Shown in pieces: positions 58,825 to 64,000 of a stretch of DNA of 64,000 bases; positions within the stretch are counted from its first letter, which is position 1; every line of letters starts with the position of its first letter. The translations under genes were made by a program, and so were the position numbers. Source of the stretch: Humulus lupulus (Eukaryota > Streptophyta > Magnoliopsida > Rosales > Cannabaceae); NCBI RefSeq assembly GCF_963169125.1, contig NC_084794.1, positions 90,379,018 to 90,443,017 of the forward strand, read 5' to 3'. The notes below the pieces were generated by a model. It saw only the letters and a program-made list of their open reading frames with translations, was not told the DNA's origin and searched no databases.

Positions 58825-59220
58825 CTACTCGCGAGGGATCTGCTTGACTAGGCCATATTCAAACTCTGACAACTCATTCTTCACTTTGGCTAGGTAAGCC
58901 GCCATCTTGGTCCCCCGCGCTTGGTATTCCCCTAATACTTGGTTTACCACGAGCTGGGAATCGCTATAGCACTGGACGGCCCTGGCCTTCAACTTCTTCA
59001 CCACTCTAAGCCCGGCCAATAAAGCTTCGTATTTGGCTTCATTGTTGGATGCCTCGAACCCAAACTGTAGCGCGGAGTGGAACCGATGCTCTTCTGGAGA
59101 GAACAAAATGATTCCAGCTCCGGACCCGATTTCGTTAGATGAACCATCCATGAAGATTCTCCACAATGCATGTACCGATTCTCTCAAAAGCTTCTCCTGA
59201 AATCCAGTGCATTCAGCCAT
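58825..59220 (-). pseudogene. Gypsy-3 archaeal-type RNase H domain
   Basis: A 131-codon frame holding the second RNase H typical of the Tat lineage: IFMDGSSNEIGSGAGIILFS (first Asp), ASNNEAKYEALLAGLRVV (Glu) and CYSDSQLVVNQVLGEYQARG (Asp). All acidic catalytic residues are visible. The frame starts MAECTGFQEKLL, the point where Gypsy-2 reads ITECTGIPD and then lacks the domain. A stop follows KQIPRE, where the related N-x-x-A-D-A-L-A motif (here N-V-D-A-L-A-R-L-A) continues. This domain degrades RNA in RNA:DNA hybrids and lies beside the ordinary RNase H. Confidence 0.85.
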
Positions 59221-60640
59221 GAAATCAGCCAGGGCTTGGATTTTTATCGTAGTCTACGGTATGTACAGTATTTCGAACTGGCTGAGTTCAATTGCCCATT
59301 TTAAAAGACGTCTTGATGCTTCAAGTTTCTGCAATACCTACCTTAAAGGTTGATCGATCATGACATGGATTGAATGAGATTGGAAATACGACCTAAGCTT
59401 CCTGGAGGCCATAATAAGGCAGAACGCCATCTTTTCAAATAAGGGATACCGCGATTCAACTCCGAGAAGTCTTTTGCTTATATAATATACCAGTTTTTGA
59501 ACTCGGTCCTCTTCCTGGACTGGCACGGCACTTGCTGCATTTTCCGTAACGGCCAAATAAAGGAAAAGAGGCTCCCCCGCCGCTGGTTTAGACAACACTG
59601 GTGGCTCGGCCAAATGTGTTTTTAGATCGAGAAACGCCTGCTCGCACTCCTCAGTCCATTCAAACTTTTTATTGCCTCAGAGTAGGTTATAGAATGGAAG
59701 ACACTTGTCAGTGGATTTAGAAATGAACCGATTAAGGGCTGCCACTCTTCCAGTTAGACTCTGGACGTCTTTGTGTGACCTGGGCGAAGGAGTTTCTAAC
59801 AATGACCTTATTTTTTCGGGGTTCGCCTCTATTCCCCTCGTGTTGACTATGAATCCCATAAACTTTCCTGACGCCACTCCGAAGGTACACTTCTGGGGAT
59901 TCAACCTCATTCCGTATCTCCTTAAGATCTCAAAACATTCCTTTAGATCGGGAACATGGTTATCGACAGTCTTAGATTTGACCAACATATCATCAACATA
60001 CACTTCCATGTTCTTCCCGATCTGATCAACGGACATTCTGTTGACCAATCGCTCGTAGGTAGCCCCAACGTTCTTCAGACCGAAGGCATAAAATTATAGC
60101 AGTAAACATTCGTTGGAGTCATGAAGCTAGTATGTTCGTGGTCCGCGGGGTTCATCGCAATCTGGTTATATCCAGAATACGCATCCATGAAGGACATGAG
60201 CTCGTGCCCCGCAGTGGCATCCACCAACTGATCAATCCTCGGTAATGGGAAGCAATCCTTGGGACAAGCTTTGTTTAAGTCAGAGAAATCGATGCAGGTC
60301 TGCCATTTTCCATTTCGCTTTGGGACCAGGACAGGATTCGCAACCCAGATCAGGTATTTCGCCTCACGAATAAACCCACATTTTAATAACTGGGCTACTT
60401 CTTCTTCTAGGGCCTCAGCTCGGATTGTACCCAGATGCCTCTATTTCTGGGACTTCACAGGCACGCTCTTATCCAAGTTTAGGGTATGCATGATCACACT
60501 CGGACTTATCCCTACCATGTCTTTATGAGACCAGGCGAATACATCTAGATTTTCTTGTAAAAACCTTTTCAACTCCGCCTTCCTCTCCCCACCAAGATTT
60601 TTCCCAAGCTTAACGACTTTTGGAGCATCTCTGGGATCGT
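59221..60640 (-). pseudogene. Gypsy-3 reverse transcriptase and RNase H
   Basis: Minus-strand landmarks: GKWQTCIDFSDLNKACPKDC near 60320-60260, SFMDAYSGYNQIAMNPADHE near 60190-60150, a frame break near 60090 inside the F-G-L-K-N-x-G-A-T-Y motif, then the intact catalytic box EVYVDDMLVKSK at about 60010-59975 and NPQKCTFGVASGKFMGFIVN. 60048-59677 continues to the RNase H connection SLTGRVAALNRFISKSTDKC. 59613-59338 holds RNase H (LVYYISKRLLGVESRYP, KLRSYFQSHSIHVMIDQPLR). Frameshifts and stops show it is dead. The YVDD box is the ordinary form, unlike CVDD in Gypsy-2. Confidence 0.85.
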
Positions 60641-60779
60641 ATTTACTTCTTTGAGCTCTTCGGTAGCTCGAAGCTCAGATCTATCTTCACCTACTCATGG
60701 ATCGATATCATCACTTGGGGCAATATCCCTGCCACTGGCTTGCTGAGGTTCTTCCATTCCAGGAGCAGTCCTTACTTTC

Positions 60780-61290
60780 TGGGATTCCTCACCTTTGTCT
60801 TGTATGGCCATCGTTTACTGCCCGGGTTGTGGTTTTACCTTCATGGAAATGTTGTAGCATTCCCTGGCAGCAAGCTGATCGCCTTGGATAGTACATATTC
60901 CCATAGATGAGGGGAACTTGATCACAAAGTGACGGACAGATGTTATGGCTTCGAATACCATCAACGTAGGTCGACCCAAGATTACATGGTACGCGTTCAG
61001 ACAATCGATGACCACAAGCTCAAGAAGCTTGGAAACAGTTCATGGTCTTTCACCCAAGGTTATCACTAACTCGATGGTTCCGATAGTGGCCGATCCCTCA
61101 CCGAAAAACCCGTACAACATCAAGGAGGTTTCCTTTAGCTCGGTCATAGACAATCCCATTTTTTCCAGTGTGGACCTGAATAGTAGGTTCACAGAACTTC
61201 CATTATCCACTAGTGTCCTCCTAACTCTCCGATTGGCGAGCTGGGCGGTTATGACTAGAGGATCGTTATGCGGGAATTGGACATGACTAG
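60780..61290 (-). pseudogene. Gypsy-3 protease with mutated active site
   Basis: The minus strand reads RTLVDNGSSVNLLFRSTLEK at about 61220-61160. The active-site Thr of D-T-G is Asn (AAT at 61202-61204), which should abolish retropepsin activity. Downstream are MLYGFFGEGS, a stop near 61040, and VVIDCLNAYHVILGRPTLMV with LAARECYN, matching the flap-side and tail motifs of Gypsy-2 protease. Confidence 0.8.
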
Positions 61291-61559
61291 CATCTTCTTC
61301 AGTAAAACTGATGGTCGTTTCTCCAATCGTTGTTGCTTAGATAAACGCTACCCCGGGACAAACTCAACTCCGTTGTGAGACCTCAGCTCATTGATATACC
61401 TCTTCTAGGCACCTCTGCTCGTGCCTACCAGATGAGGGCCTCCGGAGATGGTTGTTATCTCTCCCCCTGTTATCGGAGGAGGGGTATCCTGATTCACCTG
61501 AGCTCCAGTCTAATTTTTCGGGGCCTTCGGAATTGATGGAATGTGTTGTCCAGCAAGCT

Positions 61560-63779
61560 GACTGAAAGTTACTCGATTCCGGGCATATTAAGCCAGAGGT
61601 CCGGCCCTGATGAGTGTCTCGATCTCATCCTTCAAATGCTTGCAATCATCGGTGTTGTGACCAATGTCATTGTGGAATCGACAAAATTTTGAAGGATCTT
61701 TCTTCGCCCTTTGGTTTTTTAAAGGTTCATTGCTTTTTCCACAGAAGGCGGGCATAATTCGCCAAGAAAATGCGCTCTCTAGTATCCATGAGGTCGGCGT
61801 AAGTTCTACAGATCGGCTTGAACTTCTCCATGGGCTTGTTTTTCTTTGAACCGTTCTGGCCACTCTCACCATCTCTCTTCCTCTTGCTACCTCCCCCTTG
61901 GTTATTTTAGGTAACAATTTAAGTCGTAGCTGCAACATCCGTTACCGCTCCAATGAGCTGGGCAGGGACTTGGCTGGTTCCTGTGATCGAAGCTCGTGGC
62001 TCTTCCAAGTTGATCCACCTTTGAGCCCTGTTCAGGAACTCATCCACGGTGTTGACCCCCTTTCTTTGGACTTCCTTCCATAGGTCGCCCCCAACAAGAA
62101 TTCCTGTTCTCATCGCCATGAGCCTAGAACTTTCGTCCGCGTCTCTAGCTTGCGCAGCAATATTCGCGAACCTACTCAAATATGCTTTCAGAGGCTCTCC
62201 GGGCTGCTGCTTTACATTTGCAAGGGAGTCCACCTTGATGCGAGCCACTTGAGATGCCCGGAATGCCCTCTTGAAATCATCTGAGAAGCTCTTCCACGAG
62301 CTGATGGAATGCTTTTTGTATTGCTTGAACCACTGCTTAGCCGGCCCGACCAAAGTCGAAGGGAATACCAGGCACCTCAACTCAGGTCCGATATTGCGGG
62401 CCATCATTAGAGTATTGAACATTCCCAAGTGGTCAGACGAATCTCCATCTCCATCTAATTTTGATAAATGGGGCATCCTGAAACCCGATTGGTATGTTGT
62501 TGCTGCGATGTTGGGGGCGAAAAGCTCGAGCTCATCCCCTGAGTCATATTTGTCTTTTTCCTTCTCTTATAGGAGTCTTTTCATCAGCTCCTCCATCTGG
62601 GCTAACCTGTCGAGGGTTTGGTCATTGGTTCCCTGGGGTTGTTCAACAGCTCCCATTCGATCGTACGCATTTGGCAGGTTATTTTCCCTCCAAGCTCGAG
62701 CTTGGTTTGGTGGGACATTCCTGTTATCACATACTTCAGAAGGAATTCCCTCGTAGTGAGTGCCACTGGATCCATCGCGAGCTGGATTTCTCCTTTGAAA
62801 ATTCAGGCGATCTCGTAGATCAGTCGGTGGATCAACTTGAGGGCTCTCAGCCGAACTCAGCTGATTTCTCAAATCTGCACCGGTTCTACCGCTTCAGCAG
62901 CCCTCAGTCCAATAACTTCCATTAGAGAAACTTAGAGCTTGCAATTGAGGCTGAGGATCTGGGATATTTCCGCGTGCTCGCGGGGCATAAGTAGGAGTAG
63001 CAGGAGGAGGATTCCTCCTGCTGTCTCCATAGGTAGGAACGTTTCGAGTGGAACGAGGTGGAGATGGATGCCTTATTGGCAATGGGGGATGCCTAATCGG
63101 CGAGGAAATTCTTGTCCCATCAGGACGTACCAAGTTAGCCTGTGGTCTCTCTGCTCCGCTGTTTCTAACTCCATGTGCCTGGCGAGCTAACCGTAACGCA
63201 GGGGGGTCAGCTAGAACATGTCGTCTTTGCGAGTTCGCCCTTGACCTTCTACATGGGTAGCCATGGGCGCTTCCAGGTGCATTCGATGTTGGTACTGAAC
63301 TCGGGGTCGAGGTCCTAACCGACTGGCTGACTTGCTGATGGCCCCTAGGAGGGTCGTCAAACGAAATTTCTTAGTGATCTTGCGTCATGGGCGTAGAACT
63401 CGGGGTCGAGCTTCTAACTGGCCGACTTGGCCTGTGGTAGACTATCCCAGCGGGACTTATGAGTCCCACCTTGCCTCTTTCCGACGTTAACGTCGGTTGT
63501 AAGAGGGGATAGCCGAGCCAGGACCTCCTCGATTTGCTTGTTTGCTTTGGCTAGATGGCTCCTCAACTGCATGTTTTCCAACTCCACCGCAGTCATGTAA
63601 TCTGGGTTTGGATTTAGCGGTAGAGGCGCTAAACTCCCAGTGTCGTCGTGGCCCATCGGCTGCTTTCTTGACCGTTGCTGAATCTCTGGGTTTTGTTCGT
63701 CAAAAACAACGGTATGGGGAGCCTCCTACCCACCATGCTGATCCATTTCATTATCGTGCCTCGAGCGAGTAACCACCAT
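61560..63779 (-). pseudogene. Gypsy-3 Gag
   Basis: Starts MVVTRSRHDNEMDQHGG at 63779, some 70 bp after the LTR end, with a TAG after 17 codons. A helical segment NMQLRSHLAKANKQIEEV-like (63560-63500) follows, then an Arg/Pro-rich middle. 62872-62567 and, after one TAA, 62476-61919 form the capsid domain: SDHLGMFNTLMMARNIGPEL, AKQWFKQYKKHSISSWKSF, LKAYLSRFANIAAQ. A zinc-finger-like CRFHNDIGHNTDDC lies at about 61690-61645. Start chosen by position after the primer site and by the MV-x-T-R-S opening. Multiple stops, not functional. Confidence 0.75.
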
Positions 63780-63824
63780 GATGAGTTTTGATCTGAATCT
63801 TTCACAACAGCACTAATCTGCAGC

Positions 63825-63847
63825 TCTCAATGAAATCACCAAACTAT
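63825..63847 (-). other. Gypsy-3 primer binding site
   Basis: Minus strand, right after the LTR end CTGCGTCA: ATAGTTTGGTGATTTCATTG then AGAGC. Differs from the Gypsy-2 site by single bases (tggtgctttcattgagagc). Confidence 0.7.
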
Positions 63848-64000
63848 TGACGCAGTTTTTCACCAACAGTGAATTACGTAAATAGCTTCGATGGATTAGT
63901 GCTTAATGATAAACCGTAATAAGAAAATGATACTTAAAAATGCTAGAAATGAAATATCAAGAACACCCGTTCCTTTTTACGTGGTTCGGAGGTTAAAATC
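63848..64000 (-). repeat. Gypsy-3 5' LTR, 3' end only
   Basis: The inverted LTR end TGACGCAG (plus strand) begins at 63848 and runs to the window edge. The element continues beyond the window. Confidence 0.65.

Larger units (their letters stand above)
52730..64000 (-). mobile_element. Gypsy-3, Tat-lineage retrotransposon, runs off the window
   Basis: Normal order on the minus strand from 64000 down: 5' LTR end (63848), primer site, gag (63779-61560), protease, RT, RNase H, archaeal-type RNase H, integrase (to 57455), internal PPT-like motif, antisense ORF (plus strand 54061-56640), terminal PPT and a partial 3' LTR (52730-52973). All coding parts are broken. It is related to Gypsy-2 in layout and motifs but belongs to another family, with different LTR and PBS bases. 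Confidence 0.8.

Overview
This is nuclear DNA of a flowering plant. It is AT-rich, with spliced genes, Ty3/Gypsy LTR retrotransposons, CACTA (En/Spm) DNA transposons, MITEs and one LATERAL ORGAN BOUNDARIES (LOB)-type transcription factor gene. The coding style and intron signals fit a eudicot. I cannot fix the species from sequence alone. The only gene that looks like an intact host gene is the LOB-like gene at 46.6-47.1 kb, with its own TATA box and an intron in the 5' UTR.

1-22 kb is a three-level nest. A decayed CACTA transposon (CACTA-1: transposase-associated domain, tnp2, DUF4216-like part) is interrupted by a Tekay/Del-like chromovirus (Gypsy-1, about 2.5-kb LTRs, Met-tRNA primer site, open gag, ruined pol). 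Gypsy-1 is itself interrupted by a 9.59-kb CACTA element (CACTA-2, CACTACAA/TTGTAGTG ends, GAA target duplication). CACTA-2 carries exon fragments of four unrelated host genes: a BSK-type receptor-like kinase, a FLY-type transmembrane E3 ligase, the Golgi GEF subunit RIC1 and the TFIID subunit TAF5. A deletion at the left edge of Gypsy-1 removed about 0.95 kb of the 5' LTR together with part of the CACTA transposase gene.

22-35 kb holds a Tat-lineage Gypsy element (Gypsy-2, minus strand) in an unusual order: gag C-part, protease, RT, RNase H, integrase, antisense extra ORF, PPT, one LTR, primer site, gag N-part. The two gag pieces meet at the same codon, so the element looks circularly permuted. 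Beside it lies an inverted second copy of the 3' UTR, PPT and LTR. Its polymerase lacks the archaeal-type RNase H domain that is present in the related Gypsy-3.

35-46 kb holds solo LTRs, a gene-like remnant, a long inverted-repeat element, a LINE-type RNase H fragment cut by a Tourist-like MITE, and then the LOB upstream region. 47-52.7 kb is gene-poor AT-rich DNA.

52.7-64 kb is a second Tat-lineage element (Gypsy-3, minus strand). It has a partial 3' LTR, a plus-strand antisense multi-exon ORF, degenerate integrase, RNase H, RT, protease and gag, a primer site, and a 5' LTR running off the window. Both Tat elements share an antisense spliced gene with its own TATA box and 5' UTR intron, and a second PPT-like motif between pol and that gene.
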